Both the position numbers and the translations under genes were made by a program. A stretch of 64,000 nt of DNA from Faecalibacterium sp. I4-3-84 (GTDB lineage: Bacteria; Bacillota; Clostridia; Oscillospirales; Ruminococcaceae), in NCBI RefSeq assembly GCF_023347255.1, contig NZ_CP094466.1:2914001-2978000 (forward strand), read 5' to 3'. Positions 8,388-16,728 of the stretch are shown here, piece by piece. Below the pieces are notes generated by a model. That model was not told the DNA's origin. It made no database searches and was given only the letters and a program-made list of their open reading frames with translations. Position 1 is the stretch's first letter; every line of letters starts with the position of its first letter.

Positions 8388-9721
8388 TGGCGGCGAATCC
8401 CCGCGCGGCGGCAGTGGCGGCGCTGGTGCGGCAGGAGCAGGATGGTTTTTCCAACCTTGTTCTGGATGCCGAACTCAAGCGCCAGCAGCTGGAAGGCCGC
8501 GATAAAGCTTTTGCCAGCGCCATCTTTTACACGGTGCTGGAACACCGGGGCACGCTGGACTACATCCTGTGCCAGTTCCTGCCCAAGGGCCTTGCCAAGC
8601 TGGATGCGCCGGTGCGCGAAATATTGCGTGCGGCGCTGGCGCAGGCCCGCTATATGCAGGTGCCGGTGTCCGCTGCGGTGAACGAAGCCGTCAAGCTGAC
8701 CCGTGCCTTCAAAAAATCCAGCGCATCCGGTCTGGTCAACGCCGTGCTGCGCAAGGCGTGCAGCTACGACCTGAGCACCGCAAGCTTCAAAAACGAAGTG
8801 GAGCGGCTCATGGTGCTTGGCTCTGCCGGGCAGGATGTGGCGGAATTTCTGCACAAAAACTACCCGGACGAGGCACTGGATATCCTTACCTACAAGGCCG
8901 ACGGCGGCATGACCAGCCTGCGGGCGAACCCGCTGAAAGGCAGTGCCGATGAGCTTTGTGCAAAGCTGCTGGCTTCCGGCGCAAAGGAAGCAAAGCGGGG
9001 CATTGTGCCCGGCAGTGTGCTGGCCCGCTTCGAGGGCAGCCCGGCGGAAAATGAGCTGTTCCGGCAGGGGTACTTCCATGTGGAAGGGCAGGCCAGCCAG
9101 CTGGCGGCGCTCTGCGTGGACGCACAGCCCGGAGAAACAGTCATCGACCTGTGCGCTGCGCCCGGCGGCAAGACCATCCTGCTGGCCGAGCAGATGCACA
9201 GCACCGGCAGGCTTTACAGCTGCGATGCCGCCGAGAACCGCGTGGGCCTGATCCGCACGGCAGTGCAGCGCATGGGCCTGACCAATGTGGAAGCCCTGTG
9301 CAACGATGCCACAAAGGTGAACCCGGCCCTGCCGCAGGCCGACCGCATTTTAGCGGATGTGCCCTGCAGCGGCCTTGGCATTCTGGCAAAAAAGCCGGAT
9401 CTGCGCTACAAAAAGCTGGAACCGGCCCGCGAAGCTGAATTATTGGCCACGCAGTCGGCCATCCTCGATACGGCGGCACAGCTGCTGAAAGCGGGCGGCA
9501 GGCTGGTGTACTCCACCTGCACCATCGACCCGGCAGAAAACCAGCGGCAGATCGCGGCATTTCTGGCCCGCCACCCGGAGTTTACGGTGGTGGAGCCTGC
9601 CGCAGCGCTGCCCGCCGGGATGGCGGCAGGGGAACACGGCGCGCTTTCGGTGCCCACCCGCACCGGCATGGACGGCTTTTTCCTGTGCGCCATGCAGAAA
9701 AACGGGGAAAAGCTGCAATGA
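8387..9721 (+). CDS. rsmB: 16S rRNA m5C967 methyltransferase, 444 aa
   Basis: Methylates a cytosine of 16S rRNA using SAM. The N-terminal NusB-like RNA-binding domain (about 1-140) is followed by the methyltransferase domain with SAM motif DLCAAPGGKT, the catalytic PCSGLG cysteine and the second cysteine in VYSTCT. Its ATG uses the last base of the fmt stop codon region, with no separate strong SD, which suggests coupling. Length matches the Sun/RsmB family. Confidence 0.95.
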   Translation: MAANPRAAAVAALVRQEQDGFSNLVLDAELKRQQLEGRDKAFASAIFYTVLEHRGTLDYILCQFLPKGLAKLDAPVREILRAALAQARYMQVPVSAAVNEAVKLTRAFKKSSASGLVNAVLRKACSYDLSTASFKNEVERLMVLGSAGQDVAEFLHKNYPDEALDILTYKADGGMTSLRANPLKGSADELCAKLLASGAKEAKRGIVPGSVLARFEGSPAENELFRQGYFHVEGQASQLAALCVDAQPGETVIDLCAAPGGKTILLAEQMHSTGRLYSCDAAENRVGLIRTAVQRMGLTNVEALCNDATKVNPALPQADRILADVPCSGLGILAKKPDLRYKKLEPAREAELLATQSAILDTAAQLLKAGGRLVYSTCTIDPAENQRQIAAFLARHPEFTVVEPAAALPAGMAAGEHGALSVPTRTGMDGFFLCAMQKNGEKLQ

Positions 9722-9760
9722 AACGGGCGGCTTGTTCGTAAAAAACAATAGGAGAACACA

Positions 9761-10801
9761 ATGGAACAAAAACGCTGTATCTCTTCCTTTACGCTGGCAG
9801 AGCTGACCGCTGAACTGAAAGCGATGGGTCAGCCGGGCTTCCGGGCAAAGCAGATCTTCCACTGGGTGCATCAGAAGCTGGTCACCGAGTTTTCTGCCAT
9901 GACCGACCAGCCCAAGACCCTGCTGGCAAAGCTGGAAGAAAGCTTCTACATTGCCGCGCCCAAGATCGAGCGCAGGCAGGAAGCAAAGGACGGCACGGTA
10001 AAATATCTGCTGCGCATGGCGGACGGCAACTGCATCGAGACTGTCGTGATGCGCTACCACTACGGCAACACGGTGTGTGTGTCCACGCAGGTGGGCTGCC
10101 GCATGGGCTGCCGCTTCTGTGCGTCCACCCAGGCGGGCCGCGTGCGCGATCTGGAAGCAGGCGAGATCTGCTCTGAGATCTACACCGCCCAGAAGGATAT
10201 CGGGGAGCGCATTTCCCACATCGTGCTCATGGGCATTGGCGAACCGCTGGATAACTTTGACGAAGTGATGAAGTTTCTGGAGAACATCACCTCGCCCGAG
10301 GGCGTGAACATCGGGATGCGCAACATCAGCCTTTCTACCTGCGGTCTGGTGCCCAAAATCGACCAGCTGGCCGAGAAAAAGCTGCAGCTGACCCTCTCGG
10401 TGTCGCTGCACGCACCCAACAATGAAATTCGCAGCGGCATGATGCCGGTGAACGATGCCTATCCTGTGGAAGTGCTGATGCAGGCCGTGCGCCGCTATCA
10501 GGATACCACCGGCCGCCGCGTGAGCTTTGAATATTCCATGGTGCGCGGTGTCAATGATTCCGATGCCTGCGCCAGACAGCTGGCAAACCTGATCCGGGGC
10601 ATGGGTGCCCATGTGAACCTGATCCCCATCAACCCGGTGGACGGCAGCCCGTACTCGGCCACCGATGCAGCCAACGTGCACCGCTTCCAGCAGAAGCTGG
10701 AGAGCCTTGGCGTGAACGCTACGGTGCGCCGCCGCCTTGGCAGCGAGATCAGCGCCGCATGCGGCCAGCTGCGCCGTGACGAAATGAACGGGAAAGCGTA
10801 A
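9761..10801 (+). CDS. rlmN: Dual-specificity 23S rRNA/tRNA C2-adenine methyltransferase RlmN, 346 aa
   Basis: A radical-SAM enzyme that makes m2A2503 in 23S rRNA and m2A37 in some tRNAs. The 4Fe-4S motif CRMGCRFC lies in STQVGCRMGCRFCAST, followed by GIGEPLDN and the N-terminal HhH-like region typical of RlmN. The C-terminal LIPINPVDGSPY and the late region carrying the second mechanistic Cys (near ISAACGQLR) are present. Start ATG 9761 behind ATAGGAGAACAC. Normal length. Confidence 0.95.
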   Translation: MEQKRCISSFTLAELTAELKAMGQPGFRAKQIFHWVHQKLVTEFSAMTDQPKTLLAKLEESFYIAAPKIERRQEAKDGTVKYLLRMADGNCIETVVMRYHYGNTVCVSTQVGCRMGCRFCASTQAGRVRDLEAGEICSEIYTAQKDIGERISHIVLMGIGEPLDNFDEVMKFLENITSPEGVNIGMRNISLSTCGLVPKIDQLAEKKLQLTLSVSLHAPNNEIRSGMMPVNDAYPVEVLMQAVRRYQDTTGRRVSFEYSMVRGVNDSDACARQLANLIRGMGAHVNLIPINPVDGSPYSATDAANVHRFQQKLESLGVNATVRRRLGSEISAACGQLRRDEMNGKA

Positions 10802-10820
10802 ATATTAAAGGGAGAAGCCT

Positions 10821-11561
10821 ATGAAACTTGCAGGAAAAACGGATGTCGGCAGGGTCCGGCAGGATAATCAGGACGATTATCGCGCAGGAGAACTGCCCGG
10901 CGATGCCGCATGGCTGCTGGTATGCGACGGCATGGGCGGTGCACGCGGCGGCAGGGAAGCCAGCCAGAGCGCGTGCGATGTGATCGAGCGCTGCTTTCAG
11001 GAGCAGTATGCTTCCAAGTGCCTGCCCGGCGAAGAGGAGACCTTTTTGAAAAAGAGCCTGCTCAGCGCCAACCGCTTTGTGTTCCAGAAGGCCCTGCGTG
11101 AGGAATCGCTGGCGGGCATGGGCACCACGGCTGTGTGCGCACTGGTGCGCGGCGGCAAGGTGTTCCTGTGTCATGCAGGCGACTCGCGGGCGTACCTGTA
11201 CCGGGACGGCAGGCTTGCCCAGCTCACCCACGACCATTCCTATGTGCAGGAGCTGGTGGACTGCGGCACCATTACCGTGGAGGAAGCCGAGCACCACCCT
11301 CAGAAGAACATCATCACCAAGGCGCTGGGCGTGGACTACCGGCTGGACTCGGAGTTCACCACCGCACCGCTGCAGAAAGGGGATATCCTGCTGCTGTGCT
11401 CGGACGGCCTGACCAATGCCGTGCCCAGAGAACAGCTGGAACAGCTGCTGCGCACCGGCAGGTTCTACGACCTGCCGGACCTTCTGATCCGCACGGCCAA
11501 CGAGAACGGCGGCCCGGATAACATCACCGCGCTGCTGCTGTGTGTGGAGGAGGTGCGCTGA
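10821..11561 (+). CDS. prpC: PP2C-type protein serine/threonine phosphatase, 246 aa
   Basis: Removes phosphate from targets of the PASTA kinase encoded immediately downstream. Metal-binding PP2C motifs are intact: VRQDNQDDY near the N-terminus, LVCDGMGGARGG, CHAGDSRAYLYRDG, and the C-terminal GGPDNITALLL. Start ATG 10821 behind AAAGGGAGAAG. Its TGA overlaps the ATG of prkC (ATGA arrangement), the coupling seen in B. subtilis prpC-prkC. No membrane segment, so it is cytoplasmic. Confidence 0.95.
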   Translation: MKLAGKTDVGRVRQDNQDDYRAGELPGDAAWLLVCDGMGGARGGREASQSACDVIERCFQEQYASKCLPGEEETFLKKSLLSANRFVFQKALREESLAGMGTTAVCALVRGGKVFLCHAGDSRAYLYRDGRLAQLTHDHSYVQELVDCGTITVEEAEHHPQKNIITKALGVDYRLDSEFTTAPLQKGDILLLCSDGLTNAVPREQLEQLLRTGRFYDLPDLLIRTANENGGPDNITALLLCVEEVR

Positions 11562-13459
11562 TGGACAACCTGATCGGCAAAAAGCTGGACGGCCTGTATG
11601 AGGTGCGGGAGCTGATCGGTTCCGGCGGCATGGCAAACGTCTACAAGGCGGTCATGCTGGGGCACAACGGCCCGGTGCCTGCCGGTACCGTGGTGGCGGT
11701 AAAGGTGCTGCGGCAGGAGTATATGCACGACCCGGACCTTGTGCGCCGCTTTAAAAATGAATCCAAGGCCATCTCGCTGCTGAACCACCCCAACATCGTA
11801 AAAGTGTACGATGTATCGGTGAATGATGATCTGCAGTATATCGTGATGGAATATGTGGACGGCATGACATTGCGCGAGTACCTTAACCAGCGCGGCGGCA
11901 GGCTGACCAACCGGGAGACCGTGCACTTCATCTCCCAGATCTTAAAGGCGCTGGAACATGCCCACGCCAACGGTGTGGTGCACCGGGACATCAAGCCCCA
12001 GAACATCATGCTTTTGGACAACGGCCAGCTGCGCATGATGGATTTTGGCATTGCGCGCATCTCCCGTGCCGAGAACCAGCTGCTGAGCGGCAAGGCCATG
12101 GGCAGCGTGCACTATATCAGCCCGGAGCAGGCCAAGGGCGATGAGACCGACTGCACCAGCGATATCTACTCGGTGGGCGTGATGATGTACGAGATGCTCA
12201 GCGGTCATCTGCCCTTTGATGCAGACGACATGGTGGAAGTTGCCATCAAGCAGATCTCCGATCAGCCGAAGTCTTTGCACGAGATCGCACCGGAGGTGCC
12301 GAATGCACTGGTGGAGATCACCGAAAAGGCCATGGCAAAGCTGCCGCAGAACCGCTACGCATCCGCCCGCGAAATGCTGGATGCGCTGGACACCTACGTG
12401 CACAACCCCTCCGTGATGTTCGAGTACAAGTATATTACAGAAGATGCTCCCGAAAAGGTGGTGAAACGTACCATGAACCAGAACCGTGCAAACCGTCAGG
12501 CCGAAAAGCCTGCGCCCCGCGGCAAAAAGGCCGCACCGCGCAAGAAAAAGCGCACCATCTTCCTGCCGGCACTGTTCGGCGTTACCATTGCATTTGCACT
12601 GGCGTGCCTTGCGCTGTGCTGGATGATCCTGAACGATTCCTCCAACCTGATGAACAACAAGGCCGATATCACGCTGGGCGATTATATCGGTATGACGCAG
12701 GACGAGGCTGCTGCCACCGAGCAGGTGGTCTCCGGCCAGATCAGCGTTACCTGGGAGCAGGAGTACAACAGTAACTATGCGGCGGGCTATATCTATAAGC
12801 AGTCGCCGGTGTCCGGCCGCACGGTGCGCGAGGGCCAGAATGTGACCCTGACTGTGAGCCTTGGCACCCAGTACGTTACCGTGCCGGACCTGACCAACTA
12901 TGTGCAGGCCGATGCAGAGCAGCAGCTCAAGGAGCTGGGTGTCTCGGTGCTGGTAACGCAGGCTGTGGATACCTCTGTGGCATCCGGCGCGGTGATCCGC
13001 ACCGACCCGGCGGCGGGCAGTCAGGTGGCTGCAGGCAGCACTGTGGTGATGTATATCAGCCGCCCGCAGGTGGCAACCACCACCAAGGTGCCCTCGCTGA
13101 CCGGCATGAGCACCGCTGATGCCCGCACCCTGCTGGTGCAGAACCATCTGGGCCTTGGCAGCCAGACCGAGCAGTACAGCGACCAGCCGGTGGGCACTGT
13201 CATCAGTCAGAACCCGGCGGCAGGCTCTACCACAAAGCTGAACGGCCGCGTGAACATTGTGGTAAGCGCAGGGCCGGAGCCTGCACCGGAACCGGAAGCA
13301 CCCAGCGACAGCACCACCGGCGGCGACTGGTGGAGCGGCCTGTTTGGCAGCAGCTCCTCTTCTTCCAGCACCGAGACTGGCACCGAACAGGGCACAGCGG
13401 GCAGCGGCGAGCCTTCGCAGAAACCGCTGACCGACTGGTGGTCCTCGCTGCTGAGCTGA
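11561..13459 (+). CDS. prkC: PASTA-domain Ser/Thr protein kinase, 632 aa
   Basis: A transmembrane kinase sensing cell-wall fragments. The start chosen is ATG 11561, behind GTGGAGGAGG and overlapping the phosphatase stop. The kinase domain (about 10-275) has the glycine loop IGSGGMANVYKA, the ATP lysine in VAVKVL (K48), the catalytic HRDIKPQN (from 141) and DFG (161). A basic juxtamembrane stretch precedes a single membrane helix at about 332-358. Outside are three PASTA repeats (about 365-435, 437-505, 508-575), then a Pro/Glu- and Ser-rich tail. B. subtilis PrkC also has three PASTA repeats and responds to muropeptides. Confidence 0.96.
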   Translation: MDNLIGKKLDGLYEVRELIGSGGMANVYKAVMLGHNGPVPAGTVVAVKVLRQEYMHDPDLVRRFKNESKAISLLNHPNIVKVYDVSVNDDLQYIVMEYVDGMTLREYLNQRGGRLTNRETVHFISQILKALEHAHANGVVHRDIKPQNIMLLDNGQLRMMDFGIARISRAENQLLSGKAMGSVHYISPEQAKGDETDCTSDIYSVGVMMYEMLSGHLPFDADDMVEVAIKQISDQPKSLHEIAPEVPNALVEITEKAMAKLPQNRYASAREMLDALDTYVHNPSVMFEYKYITEDAPEKVVKRTMNQNRANRQAEKPAPRGKKAAPRKKKRTIFLPALFGVTIAFALACLALCWMILNDSSNLMNNKADITLGDYIGMTQDEAAATEQVVSGQISVTWEQEYNSNYAAGYIYKQSPVSGRTVREGQNVTLTVSLGTQYVTVPDLTNYVQADAEQQLKELGVSVLVTQAVDTSVASGAVIRTDPAAGSQVAAGSTVVMYISRPQVATTTKVPSLTGMSTADARTLLVQNHLGLGSQTEQYSDQPVGTVISQNPAAGSTTKLNGRVNIVVSAGPEPAPEPEAPSDSTTGGDWWSGLFGSSSSSSSTETGTEQGTAGSGEPSQKPLTDWWSSLLS

Positions 13460-13470
13460 CGGAGGCGTGC

Positions 13471-14349
13471 ATGAAGGGATATATCACAAAGGGCATCGGC
13501 GGCTTTTACTATGTAAAAACGCCGGAGGGCATTGTGGAGTGCAAGCCCCGCGGCATTTTCCGCAAACAGAAGATCACGCCGGTGGCGGGCGATGAGGTGA
13601 CGCTGGAGACCGAGAACGGTGCAGCCGTCATTGCCGAGATCGCACCGCGCAAAAATGTGTTCGTGCGGCCTCCGGTGGCAAATCTGGATGTGCTGTTCCT
13701 TGTGGCCAGCACCACCCAGCCCACGCCCAGCACGCTGGTGCTGGATAAGCTTGCCGCCATTGCGGTGGACAAGGGCGTGCAGCCGGTGATCGTGTGCACC
13801 AAGGGCGACTTGGCCGAGGCGGAATTCCTGCGTAAGGCCTACGAAAAATCGACCCTGCCGTTCATCCGCATCGATTACAAGACCGGCGGCGGGCTGGACG
13901 AGGTGAAGCAGTGGATCAGCGGCAGGCTGTGTGCGTTCTGCGGCAACTCCGGCGTGGGAAAATCCACCCTTTTGAACCATCTGCTGCCGGAAGCAGAGCG
14001 CGAGACCAGTGCCATCAGCCAGAAGCTGGGCCGTGGCCGCCACACCACCCGTGAGGTGACGATCTTTGAAGCCTTTGGCGGGCGCATTGCGGATACGCCG
14101 GGCTTTGCCAGTCTGGAAGCGAACCGCGCCGGGTTCATCCCCAAGGAAAATCTGGAGCATGCGTTCCCGGAGTTCGGGCCTTATCTGGGCCAGTGCCAGT
14201 TCACCGGCTGCTCCCACCGCAGCGAAAAAGGCTGTGCCGTGCGCGCCGCACTGGCCGAGGGCAGGCTCTCCCAGACCCGGTACGACAGCTACTGCGCCAT
14301 GTACGAGGAAGTCAAGGACGTGAAGGATTGGCAGCGCCCGAAAGTATAA
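13471..14349 (+). CDS. rsgA: Ribosome small-subunit-dependent GTPase RsgA, 292 aa
   Basis: A circularly permuted GTPase that helps mature the 30S subunit. The chosen start is ATG 13471, with GGAGG directly upstream; earlier in-frame starts would lie inside prkC. The OB-fold covers the first 70 residues, then the G4-like VIVCTKGD, the G1 motif GNSGVGKSTL, the DTPGF motif, and a C-terminal zinc site formed by C-TGCSH-KGC. The permuted motif order (G4-G1-G3) is characteristic. Position after prpC-prkC is conserved in Firmicutes. Confidence 0.95.
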   Translation: MKGYITKGIGGFYYVKTPEGIVECKPRGIFRKQKITPVAGDEVTLETENGAAVIAEIAPRKNVFVRPPVANLDVLFLVASTTQPTPSTLVLDKLAAIAVDKGVQPVIVCTKGDLAEAEFLRKAYEKSTLPFIRIDYKTGGGLDEVKQWISGRLCAFCGNSGVGKSTLLNHLLPEAERETSAISQKLGRGRHTTREVTIFEAFGGRIADTPGFASLEANRAGFIPKENLEHAFPEFGPYLGQCQFTGCSHRSEKGCAVRAALAEGRLSQTRYDSYCAMYEEVKDVKDWQRPKV

Positions 14350-14367
14350 AGGATAAGGAAGAGATTC

Positions 14368-15003
14368 ATGTCACGCTGTGTGATCATTTCGGCCTGCCCG
14401 GTTTCTCCGGAGCTGGCAGAGGCCCTGCGGCCGGACGACTTTATCATTGCCTGTGATGCAGGCTACCGCAACTGCGCACCTCTGGGGCGTAGACCCAACA
14501 TCATCGTGGGTGACTTTGACACCGCCCCCTGCCCGGAACAGCAGGACGACGATATCATCGTCCTGCCCCATGTGAAGGACGATACCGACACCGAGTATGC
14601 CGCAAAGCTGGTCTCGGAAAAGGGCTTTGACGAGGTGCTGCTGCTGGGCGGCCTTGGCGGCAGACGGGTGGAGCACACCCTTGCAAACCTGTGCACCGGC
14701 CTTGGGCTGGAACAGCGCGGTGTGCGCACCACCCTGCTGGATGAGCGCAGCCGCATCACCTACGTGATGCCCGGCGAGACCCGCCGCTACCCGAAGGAGA
14801 AGTACTTCTTCTTCTCGGCCTTCCCGATGGAGGGCAGGGCGCAGGGCGTGTGCGAGCGCGGCTCCTACTATGAACTGACCGATGCGGAGCTGACCGCCAG
14901 CTACCCGCTGGGCGTCAGCAACGAGTACGCTGCCGGGTCGGACTGCATCACCATCTCCACCCGCAGCGGTGCGCTGGTGGTGGTGGAGACCATCGCAGAC
15001 TGA
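14368..15003 (+). CDS. thiN: Thiamine pyrophosphokinase, 211 aa
   Basis: Converts thiamine to thiamine diphosphate with ATP. Recognised by the catalytic-domain motifs IIVGDFDT, KDDTDTEYA, LLGGLGGRRVEHTLANL, and the C-terminal beta-domain with GVSNEY. Start ATG 14368 behind GGATAAGGAAGAGA. In B. subtilis the order is rsgA-rpe-thiN-spoVM; here rpe (ribulose-phosphate epimerase) is absent from the cluster and spoVM follows directly. Confidence 0.93.
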   Translation: MSRCVIISACPVSPELAEALRPDDFIIACDAGYRNCAPLGRRPNIIVGDFDTAPCPEQQDDDIIVLPHVKDDTDTEYAAKLVSEKGFDEVLLLGGLGGRRVEHTLANLCTGLGLEQRGVRTTLLDERSRITYVMPGETRRYPKEKYFFFSAFPMEGRAQGVCERGSYYELTDAELTASYPLGVSNEYAAGSDCITISTRSGALVVVETIAD

Positions 15004-15079
15004 GCGCTGCTGCCCTTGCCGGAACGTTCCGGCCCCTGCCTGCATAGGATGGGCCAGAAAACGGAAAGGCGGGGAGCAT

Positions 15080-15157
15080 ATGCAGGTAGTTGTGATCCGA
15101 AGCCCCAAGGCGCTGCGCGGCATTCTGCGCAGACTGTTCGGCATTCAAAAACAGTAA
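15080..15157 (+). CDS. spoVM: SpoVM-like sporulation peptide, 25 aa
   Basis: A 25-codon gene from ATG 15080, behind AAAGGCGGGGAGC, to TAA 15155-15157. The peptide starts MQVVVIRSPKALRG and ends RRLFGIQKQ. It shows the SpoVM plan: a short N-terminal strand, a helix-breaking Pro (position 9), then an amphipathic basic helix. The B. subtilis protein is 26 residues, binds convex forespore membrane and anchors SpoIVA. Its place directly after thiN is exactly the B. subtilis location, which makes the assignment strong despite its size. It is easily missed by gene callers. Whether a spore coat is ever made in this organism is unknown. Confidence 0.88.
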   Translation: MQVVVIRSPKALRGILRRLFGIQKQ

Positions 15158-15160
15158 AAA

Positions 15161-15193
15161 AGATCCCCTCGCTGCTGGTCGGCGGGGGGATCT
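15161..15193 (-). terminator. Intrinsic terminator between spoVM and the cysteine desulfurase gene
   Basis: Stem AGATCCCC (15161-15168) with GGGGATCT (15186-15193). On the minus strand it is followed by a long T run (complement of 15155-15161), so it mainly ends the desulfurase gene; it probably also stops the plus-strand operon. Confidence 0.8.
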
Positions 15194-15212
15194 TGCTTCA
15201 TAATACTCCTTT

Positions 15213-16334
15213 TTATTGCGTCAGGGCGTTGTAACAGGCATCGAACGCCTGCATAAAATCAGTGATCTCCTGTTCCGTGGTCAGGTGGCTCAGGCTGATG
15301 CGCCACGAGGACAGCGCGTTGCGCCGGTCATGGCTCACGGCAAACACGGCGCGGGAGGGCAGGCCGTCCGAAGAGCAGGCCGATTTGACCGAGACGCATA
15401 CGCCCCTGGCATCCAGCTCCCGCTGGAACACGGTGCCCTTCACGTTCTGTACGCTCAGGTTTAAAATCTGCGGCACGGCGGTGTCCGGGCTGTTGATGCG
15501 CACCTTGGGGTATTGGGCAAGCCCGGTGCGCAGGCGGGCGTTCAGGGCGCGGATGTGCTCCACCCGGGCGGGCAGCTCGGTGACGGCCTTTTCCAGTGCC
15601 AGCGCCAGCGAACAGGCCAGCGCCACGGTGGGGGTGCCGCTGCGGTAGAGGGTGGTGCTCTCGCCGCCATGGATGAGCGGCTCCAGCGCAAGGCCGCGCC
15701 GCTTGACCAGCACACCGATGCCGTTCAGCCCGTAGAATTTGTGGGCGGTCAGGCTCATGGTGTCGATGCCCGCAAAGCTGACCGGCAGCTTGCCCACGGC
15801 CTGTGTGGCATCCACATGGAAGTGGCAGTGGGGGCAGGCCTTCAACATTTCCGCGATCTCGGCCACCGGCTGCACCACGCCCAGCTCACTGTCCACGGCA
15901 GTGACGGCCACCAGAATGGTGTCCGGGCGCAGCAGTTCTTTCAGGTGGGCAAGGTCCACCGTGCCGTCCTGCCGGATGTCCACAAGGTCGATCTCGTATC
16001 CCTGCTCCTGCAGGGCGGTCAGGCTGCCGCTCACCGAGGAGTGCTCCAGCGGGGTGGAAATGATGTGTCTGCCATGGTGGCGCTCCAGCCGGGCGATGCT
16101 CTTGATGGCAAAGTTGTTGGCCTCGCTGGCACCGGATGTATAGATGATCTCGGCGGGCTGCACATTCAGACTGCGGGCAATGCTCCGGGTGGCGGCATCG
16201 ATGGCGGCTTTTGCGGCAGTGCCTGCTGCATGGCGGGAGTTGGCATTGCCCGGGCAATTGCGATCCACCTCGCAAAAGCGCTGTAAAACCGCTTCGTCTA
16301 CCGGGGTATTGGCGGAATAATCCAGATAGATCAT
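15213..16334 (-). CDS. Cysteine desulfurase (NifS/IscS family), 373 aa
   Basis: A PLP enzyme that takes sulfur from cysteine for Fe-S clusters, thio-tRNA or cofactors. The N-terminus MIYLDYSANTP is the family start (IYLDNAATTP). The PLP lysine is in SLTAHKFYGLNG, and the mobile sulfur-carrying loop has the active-site Cys in SACSSDGLPS. Start ATG on the minus strand at 16334 behind CAGGAGAG. It stands alone between convergent spoVM and divergent uraA, without a scaffold gene, so its sulfur acceptor is not indicated. IscS, NifS or a ThiI partner are all possible. Confidence 0.92.
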   Translation of the reverse strand: MIYLDYSANTPVDEAVLQRFCEVDRNCPGNANSRHAAGTAAKAAIDAATRSIARSLNVQPAEIIYTSGASEANNFAIKSIARLERHHGRHIISTPLEHSSVSGSLTALQEQGYEIDLVDIRQDGTVDLAHLKELLRPDTILVAVTAVDSELGVVQPVAEIAEMLKACPHCHFHVDATQAVGKLPVSFAGIDTMSLTAHKFYGLNGIGVLVKRRGLALEPLIHGGESTTLYRSGTPTVALACSLALALEKAVTELPARVEHIRALNARLRTGLAQYPKVRINSPDTAVPQILNLSVQNVKGTVFQRELDARGVCVSVKSACSSDGLPSRAVFAVSHDRRNALSSWRISLSHLTTEQEITDFMQAFDACYNALTQ

Positions 16335-16465
16335 AAACTCTCCTGATAATTCTCTTATAATACAGATTACAATGGTAGGTTATATTATAGTGCGCTTTGG
16401 GCCGGATTGCAAGAGAAGCGGCGCAAACTTCCGGGCTGGAAATACAGGAGAATTAAGCAAAATAG

Positions 16466-16494
16466 TTGCACGGCGGCAAAAAGTCTGCTATAAT
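16466..16494 (+). promoter_or_regulatory. Promoter of the uracil permease leader
   Basis: TTGCAC (16466-16471), a 17-base spacer, TATAAT (16489-16494). The predicted start near 16501 gives a leader of about 230 bases that contains a small ORF and an intrinsic terminator before the permease. Confidence 0.88.
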
Positions 16495-16578
16495 CTCTTG
16501 AAGGACTGCCCGCTGCGGCCTTTTGCGGGGCTTTTGGCGGCGGTTTGGAAAGAGCCTGAATGAAAGGGGGAGCGCACC

Positions 16579-16674
16579 ATGCTGCACAAGAATCATCGAC
16601 TGCGCTGTATTGCACTTCTCATTTCCGGGCGGGATCATTGTTCCCAAATTTCAGGGGCATTGCCGTTTTGCTGA
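16579..16674 (+). CDS. Candidate leader peptide of the uracil permease gene, 31 aa
   Basis: An ATG at 16579 behind AAAGGGGGAGCG opens a 31-codon frame, starting MLHKNHRLRC and ending GALPFC, whose TGA (16672-16674) falls exactly in the loop of the terminator hairpin at 16653-16687. A ribosome translating to the stop codon would disrupt the hairpin, the arrangement used by translation-coupled attenuators such as E. coli pyrBI. The peptide has no known relatives that I recognise and may have no function of its own. Confidence rests on the strong SD and the stop-in-loop geometry. Confidence 0.55.
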   Translation: MLHKNHRLRCIALLISGRDHCSQISGALPFC

Positions 16675-16693
16675 CGGCGGTGCCTCTTTTTTT
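16653..16693 (+). terminator. Attenuator in the uraA leader
   Basis: A 13-bp stem, AGGGGCATTGCCG (16653-16665) with CGGCGGTGCCTCT (16675-16687), followed by a T run to 16693, lies 35 bases before the permease ATG. It must be read through for uraA expression. No PyrR-binding consensus was found in the leader, so coupling to translation of the leader ORF is the more likely control. Confidence 0.85.
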
Positions 16694-16728
16694 GGGGCTG
16701 CGAGTTCTGTAGGAGGCAGAAAAACTTC

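Noticed and set aside
16501-16652. PyrR-binding antiterminator in the uraA leader
   Set aside because: The PyrR consensus loop sequence was not found, so I favour translation-coupled control.
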